DNA from: Zygnema cylindricum
Taxonomy: Eukaryota > Streptophyta > Zygnematophyceae > Zygnematales > Zygnemataceae
Assembly (NCBI GenBank): GCA_037447655.1
Contig: JBBHKE010000524.1
Location: 1-30,000 of the forward strand
Direction: 5' to 3'
DNA length: 30,000 bases
Position numbers and translations under genes: made by a program. Below, one piece after another: positions 1 to 10,953 of this stretch. Below the pieces are notes generated by a model that worked only from the letters and a program-made list of their open reading frames with translations, was not told the origin of the DNA and did no database searches. Position 1 is the first letter of the stretch, and each line of letters opens with the position of its first letter.

Positions 1-1502
1 GCTTAAAATCAGCCTAAACATCCCTTGGCTACCTTTTTCATCACTAAAATAAACTTCCTCCTCAAAACTAGCAGTAAAGACTCCTTTCCTGGTGCTAGTA
101 TCAAAACCCTTATCATGTAATACAGATGTAGAGATGAGGTTTTTGTTCAGCTCCGGAATAAACAATACATCGGAGAATGTAACTATGGATGTCTTTCCTT
201 CTACTAACAATTTCAGATCTACCAATCCTACAAGAGTAGTAGTCACTATCCTCCCATCCCCGTTCTCTATCTCTACGGTAGGAATCTTTCTTATCTTAGT
301 GAACAGGTGTTTATCCTTACACATGTGCATGGAGGCACTTGAATCTACAATCCAGCCTGCTTCACCTTTCAATCCACCGAAAGCACATTTCTGCTTTCGT
401 GGAATTTCTACCTCGTTTGTCGCTTCCAACTCCTCATCCTATAGGAGCTCATCATCCTCGTCTTCGGATTCCACCTCATGTACCTTTGTCACAAGGGTCT
501 TTTTGTTTCCTCTCGGGGTTCCACCGGTCTGCCACTCGTTTAGCCAAGGCTCAGTTAGCTTAGTGCACTCTGCCATATAGTGCCCTGGTTTCTTACATAA
601 ATGACATAAACCCTTGGGAGCCCTTGGTTCGAACTCGTCGGTCTGATTTTTTGCTCCCCCCCTCCGTAATTTCTGACCGGTCTCCAGGAATCCTTGTTCC
701 TCTAATCGGTCCCATCTGCCAAGGCTTGCCCACTCTTTCCTCCCCTTTGGATCTCAATCTTATTCTCTCGAACGAGAATCATTCCTACCACTAAGTTCCA
801 TATCCACCTTGAGTCCGGCAAGTCCTGCACACAGTTGACTATGTTCTCGAACTCATCGGGTAACTTCATCAGTAAACAGTTAACCTTTTCTTTTTCACTA
901 AAGTCTTTTCCAGCACTCTTATGCTCCATGAAAAATGTAGCAAGCTCATTGCAAAAATCGAACATCTCCCCCCCTTTGTATACATACTCCTTAACATTCT
1001 GATCAGCCAACTGTTGTTGCTGGATCGTACCACTTCGGTACATCTCTATGAGAGCCATCCAAAGATCGGATGCCCTTTTTACCTGCAAATGAGGACATGC
1101 AAGTCCTTGAGTAAGATGGCGGAGGATGAAGTTCTTTGCCGCCATATTGTTCAAGTCCTAGGTATCAGTATCATTCTCCTCGTTCCTCGAAATAGGTGAT
1201 ATGAATGCTGAATCAGTCGTTATTGGTGTGGTCGTCCCTTTCTCCGTTCCTTTGTCCACCACCTCTCTTTCCTTTGTCTCCTCGATTGAAGATGGATATG
1301 CTTTCCTTATGAATCTGCTTCCTCCAAAACTTGGAGGGATTCCAAGACTTGATGGACGCCCCACTTGTCCACTCACTATCCCCCAAAACATTTTCTCGCA
1401 TAGAGCTCCTGTCATCATACTTTCCCAGTATATGAAGCCAGTTCCATTAAAGATAGGTACCCTAGAGGGTGGGCCCATAACCTGCAACTCTGAGACCTCC
1501 AT
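1..1502 (-). pseudogene. Ty1/Copia retrotransposon fragment: gag (UBN2-like), zinc knuckle and protease start, broken
   Basis: Read on the minus strand, the first part (about 1502-1200) starts MEVSELQVMGPPSRVPIFNG and has the Copia-gag opening pattern (F-N-G-x-x-F/Y-x-x-W). The 1154-702 stretch is a UBN2-type gag body (DLWMALIEMY, then LLMKLPDEFENIVNCV). A CX2CX4HX4C zinc knuckle (CHLCKKPGHYMAEC) lies at about 615-570, and a retropepsin-like start (GWIVDSSASMHMC, LFIPELNKNLIS) at about 360-100. The copy is dead: it has stop codons after the first gag block and near 701, a frame change through a G-run near 655, and a TAG at about 440. The active-site triplet reads D-S-S instead of D-S/T-G. The rest of pol lies left of the window. 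No LTR end or primer-binding site was recognised at 1503-2250. The family assignment follows known Copia gag/protease motifs. Confidence 0.85.
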
Positions 1503-2258
1503 AGGTCCTCAGAATGGACAGCTTGCAAGAAGCCTCTAAGATAACCCTGACCCCTTCGTGTTTCAGGAAGAATAACTACCACCTTGGCAGACAAAAACTC
1601 TGACCACCCGCACCACTGTGAAGGTAAGACTCCCCTGAGTCGATAGCAAAAAGAATCTCTGAATTTTCTCCCCTGAGCAGTAAGTTATGGAGGGTCAAAT
1701 TTGACCATCTGTATAGAAGCTCTCTGGGAGAGAGGGTCCTATCTACCAAATTTTTCTAAGTCCTATCTCTCTCTAAAACTCTATTTACTGACGTACGACA
1801 CCAATCATATTACTGTACCGTACAGAAAGTTACAGCTGCCGATGTACTTTATGTACGAACATTGTACGACATGACCAAAATGTCGACACGTGTCTTATCT
1901 GGATTTGTTTTCGTAATCCCTGGAGATGCCGAAATCCAATGTCGTGGTGCCACGTGTCATCCGATGTGGCGGCGACCATATACCGCCGAAATGTTCTTCC
2001 GCGATCTCGGCATTCTTTCTGACCGTCCGATTGAATGTCGATTTCAATCATAACCGTCATAAATATTTGCGTTGTATTTGTTTCGCTATAGAAACAAATG
2101 CGCGGTACTTATTTCTTATCCGTACTCTTAATCCGTACTTTTCTTAACTAACTCTATGTATCCCGTATATAGTTGTCGTTAAATGAATTAGCCTATATGT
2201 TAACGTTTATATATTTGTTAAACCCTATACCGTCTACCACTAATCCTAGACTAAATGG
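1503..2258. other. Region without a gene, probably the 5' leader/LTR side of the Copia copy
   Basis: The sequence lies upstream (minus sense) of the gag remnant and is where the 5' LTR should be. I see no clear TG...CA LTR end or tRNA-like primer site. The short open frames at 1830-2147 overlap on both strands and resemble nothing I know. Confidence 0.4.
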
Positions 2259-2262
2259 ATGA

Positions 2263-2636
2263 GGCTACCGCTGACGGCCGCATTACCTATGTGTAGGTAC
2301 CAGGCTTGCCCTTTTGTGTGTGTTAGTTTCTTTCGCAATGTTTTCATTCTAGTTTGTTTACCACGTTCTGTCTTGTCTTTTCGTTTCTTTTGTTTCCCTG
2401 TACTCGCATGTAGTTTACCTGGTGGTGGTTGCTACTTCTTTGGGTGTCTTTGTTTTACATTCCATTTTTTTTGTGTTATTTTCTTTCTTTCGCCTTGCCT
2501 TTCCTTTTTCATTTTTTTTTCCTTTTTGCTTGTTTTCCTCAGCTTGTAGAATTCGGTTCTGGCATTGTCGCCCCTTTTTGTTCCCGTGGGCTCGGATGGT
2601 TGACAGTCGCGCTTTTCAATAAAAAAAAAAACAGAA
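2263..2636 (+). mobile_element. 3' untranslated tail of a non-LTR retrotransposon copy, plus sense
   Basis: A T-rich stretch without a credible protein ends in a G-G-C-T-C-G-G-A-T-G-G block followed by CGCGCTTTTCAATAAAAA. Similar tails (TCGGATGG or TCAGATGG, then CGYGCTTTTT) occur on the minus strand at 3810-4035, next to an ORF2 endonuclease remnant, and at 5520-5560, and in short form on plus at 2716-2746. A shared 3' end ending in an A-run is what a LINE-like family leaves behind. The hydrophobic open frames here are low-complexity by-products. Confidence 0.5.
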
Positions 2637-2715
2637 AATCCATCTGAAGGCAAAGAATTGAGACGAAAAGAAGGTTATGTCACGTAGCGGGGGAGGAAAA
2701 AATAGTAGTAATTAG

Positions 2716-2746
2716 CTCATTACCATCGCGCTTTTTAATAAAGTCG
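2716..2746 (+). mobile_element. Short second copy of the non-LTR 3' tail end
   Basis: ATTACCATCGCGCTTTTTAA followed by TAAA repeats the terminal segment of the tail ending at 2636 and, in inverse orientation, the tail at 3810-3850. It is too short to prove alone; the call rests on the match. Confidence 0.4.
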
Positions 2747-2750
2747 TATT

Positions 2751-2801
2751 TATATGCATATATATATATACATATATACACATATATATACATATATATA
2801 G
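2751..2801. repeat. TA-rich microsatellite, left part
   Basis: Runs of TATATACATA-like units. The same 10-bp unit resumes at 3692-3807, on the other side of the inverted-repeat element at 2802-3691. Confidence 0.85.
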
Positions 2802-3691
2802 TATTGTTGTGTATCGGTAAAAAACTTATCGCGATAACACCGATACCGATAGTTATCGGTTATCGAACGGTCAGAGATTCCGATATATCGATCTGGGACC
2901 AACAAATTCCATATCGGCGATAACTTAAAAAATATATAGTATGCATACAATAGTACTTTATAACATACTGTATTATTTTATTGATTTTATATAGCGTGGC
3001 ATGCCACGTATAAAAATCTGTTCCGTTACCGCTTAACTGCAATTTATTACGGACAACGCAGCATATAGACGTTGGCCGGTTAACTAAACAAAACTTTTAC
3101 GGCGACGTACGTAATTTTACTAAAAAACTGGTGAACATGGAACTGGAAAAGGACAGCGGACACAAAAGTACAACGGACGCAAAATAACATTCTGCGCGCC
3201 GCCGGAATCGAACGGACGACTTGGAATGAGAAAACACGAACGGACGGGCCAGCGTGAGCGCCGGCATCCCGGAATGGCTCTTTTGGCAGCTTATGCCAAA
3301 AAAGTCGACAGATTGACACGTGGCATGTCCCCAATGGATCTCAAGGAATAAAATGACAAAGCCATGGCGTCGGATGTGAAAGGTACATCGTTTTTACTGG
3401 ATCCGTATCAATACCGTACAGATCTTATAGCGGCTAATGTACTTTCTGTGCTTGAACACATCCGAGGAATAAGACGTACGGTTGAGTGTACAGGCCGTAC
3501 AATTATCTGTACGGTCCGTACAGTTATCGTCGATAATTATCGTTACCGGCATTATCGCCGATAAGTACCCGATATTATCGGCTACTTATCGGCGATAAGA
3601 CCGATGTCGATATATCATACCAATATATCGATTATCGGATACCCGAAAAAAGGCCCATATCGGTTATCGGCAAATCCTTACCGATACACAA
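2802..3691. mobile_element. Inverted-repeat DNA element (about 0.9 kb) inserted in a microsatellite
   Basis: The left end reads TATTGTTGTGTATCGGTAA and the right end, on the reverse strand, TTAGTGTTGTGTATCGGTAA, giving terminal inverted repeats of about 20 bp. Subterminal regions on both sides are packed with TATCGGTTATCGG-type motifs in mirror arrangement. The flanks on both sides are ATATATACAT microsatellite, so the target duplication cannot be read. No transposase was found, so it is non-autonomous. Related ends occur near 14290 and 15197. Confidence 0.6.
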
Positions 3692-3807
3692 CACTAATAT
3701 ATACATATATATACATATATATACATATATATACATATATATACATATATATACATATATATACATATATATACATATATATACATATATATAAATATAT
3801 ATATATA
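3692..3807. repeat. ATATATACAT microsatellite, about 11 units
   Basis: A near-perfect 10-bp unit repeated head to tail. Open frames through it on both strands (Tyr/Ile/His-rich) are artefacts of the repeat. Confidence 0.95.
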
Positions 3808-3809
3808 AA

Positions 3810-4945
3810 AAAAAAAAAATGCAGGATAAAAAGCACGATGGTAACCCATCTGAGTCCAGGGTACAAAAGGGGTGGCATGGCCAAAACTAAAAAACTACAA
3901 TATAAAACAAATAGAGCGATGGGAACAAAAAGAAAAGAAAAGAAACGATCAACAAGGAAAATAAAAATACCCAAACTCAAAATGAAAAGCACGACAACTC
4001 AGAAAACCAAAACCACAACCCCAACCCCAAAACAATTAAATATCTACGAAAAGCAACCCCGTAAAACCTCCCAGCCTGGGGGAGCATGTTGAGGGAGTTC
4101 CGGAACACGGCGACGTTTCATAACCCCAGCAGCCGATCGGAGGATAATAGAAGCATGCACTCGTTGTATAGCCACCGAAAAGCATTGACGATAAAAAGAA
4201 GTAAGGACCGAAGGAGGGCTCCCAGGTCCTCGGCGCTCGAAAGCACGTCGAGCACACGCACGAAGAAACTCGTCCAGTGCAACACCCAAACAACCAAAGA
4301 TCTGGACCGCCATCGGAATAAAGTCATCCATAGGGTCCCGGTGGGCATAATCACGCTCCTTCGCCTTAGCAGCATCACGAGCTGCCACCCCAACATGTCG
4401 AGCCGCCTGACCAACAACTGTAGCTGAAGTAGGTAGGGTTTGCCAAAACAATATCAACGAAGATGCGACGGGCACCATCAAGCAAAACAACATCGATCCG
4501 ACGCGAGAGAATGATATGAGAAACCTCTCAACGCACAGAAAAAGCCCCCTTTCGAAGCGATAGTCGCAATGGTGTCGCGAATAGTGTCATGCGCCTGGGT
4601 CAAATCTCCCCCATGGGAGCAACGAAGCAGATGGACACCATCGGGCCCCAAGACACGACCACATGCACAAACAAGAGAGCCAAGTAAAAAAGGATGGGGG
4701 AGGCCCAAGCGAAATCGGAGGGCGGTAGTGAATTGAGCAGGTGAAAATCGGAGTGACCAAAATATGTGTGGCGAAAAGCCAAGATCTAGAACCAGGTCCA
4801 CCACATGAGAGAAGACGGGCACGCGAAGAATCGAAGGGAAGCGCCTTGAGAAGGTCGGATTTAATGGCAGCGACAACCCGATCAGAAATCGATTCGTGGA
4901 CACGCTCAACAGATTTGGTAACAAGGGTGGAGAAAATTGGCACAT
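3810..4945 (-). pseudogene. Non-LTR retrotransposon ORF2 3' end: zinc knuckle plus restriction-like endonuclease, frameshifted, with 3' tail
   Basis: On the minus strand, three frames together give a recognisable ORF2 C-terminus. The order is: a segment around 4943-4790 (VERVHESISDRVVAAIKSDL), then FRLGLPHPFLLGSLVCACGR with a C-x-C...H-x-L-x-x-C...H knuckle (4730-4580), then RIDVVLLDGARRIFVDIVLA (4505-4450), and AARDAAKAKERDY with FIPMAVQIFGCLG (4400-4280). The knuckle followed by R-x-D-V-x-x...D-x-x-x...K-x-x-x-Y is the architecture of restriction-like-endonuclease LINEs, where the D...D...K residues form the nuclease site. At least two frameshifts break it and no reverse transcriptase domain remains upstream. 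The 3' tail (4035-3810) ends at an oligo(T) run, which is the poly(A) end in element sense. Confidence 0.7.
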
Positions 4946-4999
4946 CTAATATTTTTATTTTAACAAAGCCCTAAAGTATATCATTTGATTACATGGTCG

Positions 5000-5600
5000 A
5001 AATAAAAGACAAAGCGGAGGTGAAAATATCAAATGGGATCAGCCTACAGAAATCCAAGGACCTTATGTAACCCAAAAATTGCACCAAATAATAAGCAAGA
5101 AGTCACCAGGTCAGAGTTTACGTGGTATACAAAGCCTACCATGGAGTTTTCTTCCCAAAAACTTCAAACTACTCTAACCATTATGAGCTGGAGTTTTACC
5201 CCGTTTACGAGTCATACACACTTACTATCTATTCATCTATCTATCTTTATTTTCTAATCATGGCACTATCTTCTTGTATTGACTTTAACCAACAGTGTCA
5301 CCAGTATTGTAGTGAGCTGATATTAAATGCCAACGTTTACTGAAACTATGATACAGTAGACCAGATGAGCACATTGAAACAAAAGAAACAGAAAAAACAA
5401 AATCGTCAAAACTCACGTGCAGTGAAACTAAGCTACAGATGTCACTTCACCAGAAATTAATTACTACACCAATATTCATTATACCAACACACGCATCACT
5501 TCAGTCATTCAAATTGATTTTTATTAAAAAACGTGCAATGGGAGCCCATCCGAGTAGTGTCAGAAGTAAAAGACAAAATAAAGAGAAGCAAGAGAAGTAT
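5000..5600 (-). mobile_element. Probable further non-LTR 3' tail (5515-5560) in otherwise featureless sequence
   Basis: Read in minus sense, 5560-5515 gives CTCGGATGGGCTCCCATTG, then CACGTTTTTTAATAAAAA, matching the terminal block of the tails at 2590-2636 and 3810-3850. The rest of 5000-5515 shows no protein or structure I can support. Confidence 0.4.
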
Positions 5601-6848
5601 ACATAGACTATCACAGAAGTAGAATATATAAAAGTCCCAGATTACGAATTACAGCGCGTTTTATGTTAACAACTGTTAATCCACGTCTTTACATTTCTTC
5701 ATATTTATGACACATCTCCAAATAATTGCCCCATCTGTCCTCGGTGAGCCCTTCATAAAGTCTCACGATGATGAGAAAGACATTACAACTTAACGTCTAA
5801 AGACATTTTTAAGTTTTGTAGTTTAACTTAATGTTTAACTTAGTGTCTAAAAGACATTAAAACTCGTCTCACTCGAACACCTGAATACAAAGAATTCCCT
5901 GGTTTCCAATACAAAACCATTATCTTTTAGGCCAAAGAAAAAAGAAAAAAAGAGAAGCCGGTTCCTCTGTTCCACTCTCATTTGGAGGCATGAAAGGACA
6001 AAAGAGTTTTACATCCTAAGAAAAAAGCGAGACGCTTCTACCATTTTTCCTCATATGTTTCTCGTCGACAGTCCTCGTTTATGATTAGTCATAATTAATC
6101 AGACGGATTGCTGCCCAAAAAAAACATTTTCGTTCAAAATTTAAGTTTGTTCTTCCGTACCACACTATATAGAGAGTAATCGACCTGTTTGGACTACGGA
6201 TATAAAGACCGGTTTAGGCCTACGAGGGCAGTACATCATCATCACTAGGAAGATTTGAAGTACTATCTGTATCGTCTCGTTGTAGAGGTTTGGATGTTTC
6301 GTCAGAAACCTGGACAAGGGGAAACCGAAGATAATTAAAAAAAATGGGATAAGAAGTTACTACTTACTATCCTCACTTTTTGTTTTTTTTGTAAACATAC
6401 AACTTTCCCTGCAATTTTCATAATCATTCTTATATGTATGCTTGCTTAATATGGTGACTGATTTAATGCTTTAACTGGTAAATGATTTAACAGTTATCAA
6501 CATTAAGTGTGGACTGGAATTATGCTAAATGGACATAAATGTAGTCTATGCTTAGATTTCTTAGCGATCATTAACATGTTATTCCCAACTAAGATGTTAC
6601 AAGTCCCCATATCTCTTCTCGCGCACTTTGCATTGCATTTTTGTTAAGTCCATTCCCATGTGACTTTCCCCTTGAGAAACAAAAAAAGAAGAAGCGAAAA
6701 AAGCAGTGTGGCCATATTCACTTGTGCACTTAATTCATTTCCCAAGTACGCCTAAAAACCCACAAACCAACAAAAACAACAAACCGACAAAAAAGACAAA
6801 CCAACGAAAAACACAAACCAAAAAGCAGAAACTAACAAGGAACAGAAA
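5601..6848. other. Gene-free AT-rich region
   Basis: No coding frame of substance and no recognised repeat family. Around 5785-5870 short direct and inverted copies of a GTCTAAA-GACATT motif occur. The stretch 6700-6848 lies just past the stop codon of the minus-strand gene and would include its 3' UTR. Confidence 0.5.
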
Positions 6849-9800
6849 TTAACAAAACAAATCCACTAGGTTTGCATATAATCTCACCGGTGGTAGAAAC
6901 TCCTGACTCCACCCAAAGGTACTGCCAAGATCATTCGGAGGGCCTCCTTTCTTCCCAACCACACCTTTCCCTATATCGGCCCCTAACAATACTCCATTAA
7001 TAGTACTCGTGTTTGCATTCCCATTTCCCCCTATGCTCCCAGAAGCTCCTACTCCACTACCACCTGTCACCTCCAAACTGTTTTGCTCTACATTTGGTCC
7101 ATCACTATTATTACTCCAACCATTATCGCTTCTCGAGGTTGACTGATCCGAGCCTCCAACAGTAGAATCGCCAGTTTCTCCATTGCCTTCTCTCCCATTC
7201 CCATTCCCATTCCCAGCACCAGAATTACCAGCTTTACTATCTTGAGCCCCACCTATCCCTCCCCCAACTCCGGGCCATATCCTTCCCGCTAGTGCCTCGT
7301 TAACTGCTTTTGCCGCCACATTTTCGTCTCTAAACATGTCCAAACGCTTTCGAGCTTCTTCCCTATTCTTCTCAGGACGCCCTCTCCTCTGCTTGAGACG
7401 TCTCCTTACCACTTCCTCCGACCACTCTTCAGTCATCTCAGATTGGCTCAATGCAAAAGGATGTTTCCTCGGAATGAACCGGACTGCCTTTGCGTCCACA
7501 CCTTCAGGTATAGTATCACCTTCTACAAGAACCATTTCCAGTTTTTTCCATCCATGTTCCCTCATCCTCGCTTCCCTGTGTTGTCGTCGTTTCTCTTCAC
7601 TTAAAGGAGGTAAGTATCCAACTTCTTTCAGCTCAGAATCCCCGATTTTGTAGTCTCGGACTTCGGTTGGCGAGTCATACTCTTGTATGATTCTAAACCT
7701 GTAAAACACATGGGAAGGGTGGTGTGAACAAATTGTCTGTGTAGGTTTCCAAGCCAAATGAGTCTTTCATGACAGTAACTAACTAGAAGCACAAAAGAAC
7801 GTCGTTGTCAAAAAACCATTCATATTCTTTGATCAGTTAGTTGATGTCTGACTCTCCCTCTCTCTTCCTCTCTCTGCCTCTCTCTCCCTCTCCCTCCCTC
7901 CCTCTCCTCCTCTCTCAGCTCAAAAAACTCACTCTTCTTGTCTGTCAGTGTACAATAGTCCTCGTCGTGTGAGCGTGTCGACCGACCGAGACTCACTCCC
8001 TGATTTGATAAATTTAACGACAACTCCAGCTACTATTACGGCAGCCATTACTCCAGCACCGGCCAAAACTTGAGGAGATTTGAGACTAAAATTGCCAGCC
8101 TGCAATATCCTCAGGAACAAGTCAGTTTTTCACTTCCGTGAAAATCACAACTCTACATTGTGAGTGGCTATTAGAGTGAGGCAATTAATAGTGGGGTTTA
8201 TATTAGCCAAAACTTGGGGAGGTTCGAGACTAGAAATTTTACCCGCTGTGTCCTCATGAGCCAGTGTCAAATTTCAAAACAATAGACCACTTTCACAGCT
8301 CTTCACTGTGAATCATTATTCTAGGAAAGGAACTAATTGCGTGGGGTTTATATTCGCGATATAACTTCTAATTCAGTTCCAAATGTCATGGCTGTTTTTG
8401 AACTGTTTAAAACCCATAAAAAGCGTCCACTTCCATTCACCAAATATCACCAGAGAAACAGGCATTTTTGACTTTTATGCTCAGAGAAGGGAATAAGGGA
8501 CAATGCTACTTATGCATCCAAACAAATTTGGTGCCAAATAAAAAATAATTATGTTTAATATAAATTGAGGTAAGGGTCTAGGTTTCTATTGGCAATGTAA
8601 AAATGCATCATGAATAACTAGAAAACACATAGTACAAAAGCTCCTGCATGAGACCATCATCATTGTTGTTAACAAGAAATCTTCATCTATGTTGTTACCA
8701 CCAACCGTGTTTCCTCAGATCCTAATATAGGAGTCTTCAGATAATTAAGTTCATGAGACATGGAGGAAGGAGGACAGTGGAAGGAGGAAGGAGGAAGGAG
8801 GAAGGAAGAAAGAGGAAGGAGGAAGGACAAAGGAGGAAGGAGGAAGGGAGAACGAGGAAGTGGGAAGGACAGAGTGGGAGGAAGGATGAAGAGGGAAGGA
8901 CGGAGTAGGAGGAAGGAGGAAGGAGGAAGGACAAAGGAGGAAGGAGGAAGGACAAAGGAGGAAGGACAAAGGAGGAAGGAGGAAGGAGGAAGGACAAAGG
9001 AGGAAGGAGGAAGGACAAAGGAAGGAGGAAGGGAGAAGGAGGAAGAGGGAAGGACGGGGTAGGAGGAAGGGACAAGAAGTGAAAGTCTTATTTGATTTTA
9101 GGGAAAATATTTACCACGAGTTCATAACAAGTGATACACTGCAACCAGTTCCATGAACAGCATTCTGGGTGCTGTGTTTGAAAGAAAAAAACTGAAAAAA
9201 TATGTAGCAACGAAGTCTCAAAGAAAACAATAACAAGCAGTGGAAAGAAATAGACAGATCTGCAGTTTGATAAAACCAATTTAGTGTGATAAGATGGATT
9301 TAGTGAGAAAAAAGAAATTGGTTACGGAGACTCTACCACATCTATCACAAGGTGCAAAGTTCCACAAAATTGGCTCACAGTTGTCAATCAACATGGTCCA
9401 ACTGTAGTCATGCTTCAAATAGCAACAAAATTTTCATCAAAATGTTGTTAAACATGTCAACAGAAGAATAAAAATTCATCAAACATGATTGTTAAAAAAG
9501 TCAATAAAAGAATGAAATAGTCCTTAAACATGATTGTTAAACACGTCAATGACAACAAAACAAGGACGTTAAAACAATACATAAATGCAATTTGCGATAT
9601 CTTTGTCAGCTTGTACTAGTTTATGTTTTAGTATTCGTTTCTACACTATGTCATACTTCATCTTCTCTCATCTCCATTCTAAAGAGTTTGCCGATGGCCA
9701 AATGTAATTGGTTGAAACCTGCCAGTAATGAGCTTATACATTGGCATATTTCAGGCATGTGGTTTTGGTGCAAATTGTTCCGACACCACACAAGCAAGAT

Positions 9801-10953
9801 AACCATTTATGTTAGTGTATTTTGATAAAACATCATAGGTGGAAATCCATAGTTTCTAGAGAGCACATTAATACTTCTAGCCTAAATCTCAACCTCGACC
9901 CTTCGTTTGAAACTCTACTCCACATCCGACCTTACTACTAGCCATAATGTTAGGTCAGCGATATTGTGTACGTGATGTTCTAAAACTGATGAGATTCCAA
10001 TTCGGTTAAATTTTCGAGATTAATTCTGTTCTAAAATCAAAGCCACGCTATCTTTGGTCTATGGAATGGCCTTTTGGCATGACTCTTGTGGCACTATACA
10101 AGAACGATCATTCATTCTGATGATGACAAAAGCAAGAATAAAAGACAAACACTTCTGTGACACTGTAAGCGACTTTGAAAAGCCAGTGCATGAATTATTA
10201 TGAAACACTCCTCATCGCTATTAAAGTTAAACAATTTTCGCCCACTCAAAGTTAAAATTAAAAATCAAAGGTTGACGATGAAGTTAATGACATTTGAGTG
10301 TCCGAAAACCAACTAACTCTAATAGCGATAGGCAGTGAAGTGTTTTTAGCTAGTGTGACACTTACGAAAACCACCAAATACATAAGAAAATACTATGGAC
10401 CTTAACAAAAACTTATGATGAAAGCTTAAAAGAGACGAAAACTTAAAAGAGCACTCACTGGTGACTCTTGTTTGGAAGACGAAGCTTTCAAGTCCGATTC
10501 CAATGCACATTTCTGCGCTGCAGAAGAACTGCTCCCTCTTTGGCTTGCGACGGATGTGACATCTGTAGGGACGGCCGTACTAGGAGACGTAACGGCCGTA
10601 CTCGTTGCAACCTTTCCTTCAGGACTTCGATTTTTTTTCAACGATGATGATTCTGAATCTGTGACATAACCTTCTCCTTTGCGAATTGGTTTGGAGGATC
10701 GTTGAGCTTGACGATAAGAAGACTGAGAAGGTTGAGAAGAGGATGATGATGAAGATGGTGAAGATAAGGAAGAGCTCTTTCTTGAAGAAGAAGAAGAAAC
10801 AGCCATAATGATAGACTTGGAGGTCGAAACCCTTCGAGAGGAAGAGCATCGAGAAGAGTGAATAGGGTTCGGGTTCAGGTGAGGGTTTAGAGGCAGTCCC
10901 TCACGCCATTGCGAAAGTAGAAAAGTTAGGTCTTGGCGGAGGATATTGGCCAT
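6849..10953 (-). CDS. Uncharacterised single-pass membrane protein, 3 exons, 503 residues
   Basis: The exons on the minus strand are 10953-10459, 8099-7933 and 7698-6849 (stop TAA). Phases join exactly: CCA|gtgagt to gcag|GCT, then GA|gtgagt to ttacag|G making GAG. Residues 1-165 are a Ser-rich, Arg-containing N-terminus starting MANILRQDLTFLLSQWREGL. Residues 176-193 form a hydrophobic segment rich in Ala, Val and Gly (core VMAAVIVAGVVV). Then comes a charged domain (FRIIQEYDSPTEVRDYKIGD, EEKRRQHREARMREHGWKKL, FIPRKHPFALSQSEMTEEW) and a long Gly/Asn/Ser-rich low-complexity tail. I do not recognise the family. The N-terminus could be an organelle transit peptide, with the membrane segment as anchor (inference). 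A consensus donor at 6888 (CCG|gtgaga) allows an alternative C-terminus. Introns are 2.36 kb and 234 bp; a CT-rich leader lies upstream. Confidence 0.75.
7838..7918. repeat. CT/CCCT-rich tract in intron 2 of the membrane-protein gene
   Basis: Pyrimidine-only run on the plus strand, so purine-rich in the gene's sense. It abuts the exon 2 donor (7932) within 15 bp. Confidence 0.85.
8205..8265 (-). pseudogene. Decayed duplicate of the 5' end of exon 2
   Basis: In minus sense, the exon 2 start (TTTTAGTCTCAAATCTCC then TCAAGTTTTGGCC) reappears 150 bp upstream as TTTCTAGTCTCGAACCTCC then CCAAGTTTTGGCT. The acceptor CAG has become GCG at that position, so it cannot splice. A GTGGGGTTTATATT segment is also repeated at 8191-8204 and 8340-8354, suggesting a tandem duplication unit of about 150 bp. 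Confidence 0.5.
8760..9075. repeat. GGA/GGAAGGA minisatellite in intron 1
   Basis: An irregular array of GGAGGAAGGA and GGACAAAGGA units of about 315 bp. It lies inside intron 1 of the minus-strand gene, so the transcript carries the pyrimidine strand. The long open frames on both strands here are repeat artefacts. Confidence 0.95.
9437..9560. repeat. Three-copy degenerate tandem repeat (about 45 bp)
   Basis: The motif CAAACATGATTGTTAAA...GTCAATAAAAGAA recurs near 9437, 9479 and 9525, with decay between copies. It is intronic. Confidence 0.6.
10206..10337. mobile_element. 132-bp MITE in intron 1
   Basis: Left end CACTCCTCATCGCTATTAAA. The right end on the reverse strand is CACTGCCTATCGCTATTAGA. 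The inverted repeat continues imperfectly for about 45 bp (GTTTTC, then CACTCAAA). The flanks are AA and AA. The ends belong to the CTGCCCATCGCTATTAG group seen again at 18271-19083. No coding capacity. Confidence 0.7.

Noticed and set aside
92-580. 162-residue plus-strand frame at the left edge
   Set aside because: It is antisense to the Copia protease/zinc-knuckle remnant, which carries the recognisable motifs.
2259-2549. Hydrophobic 96-residue frame resembling a membrane protein
   Set aside because: T-rich low-complexity sequence in three overlapping frames; it fits a retrotransposon 3' tail better.
3692-3807. Regular array considered as CRISPR
   Set aside because: 10-bp units without spacers; an ordinary microsatellite in a eukaryotic genome.
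3604-4092. 162-residue plus-strand frame
   Set aside because: Mostly ATATATACAT microsatellite translation followed by antisense of a non-LTR tail.
8737-9075. Open frames over the GGA-rich array
   Set aside because: Repeat artefact within an intron; no domain, and open on both strands.
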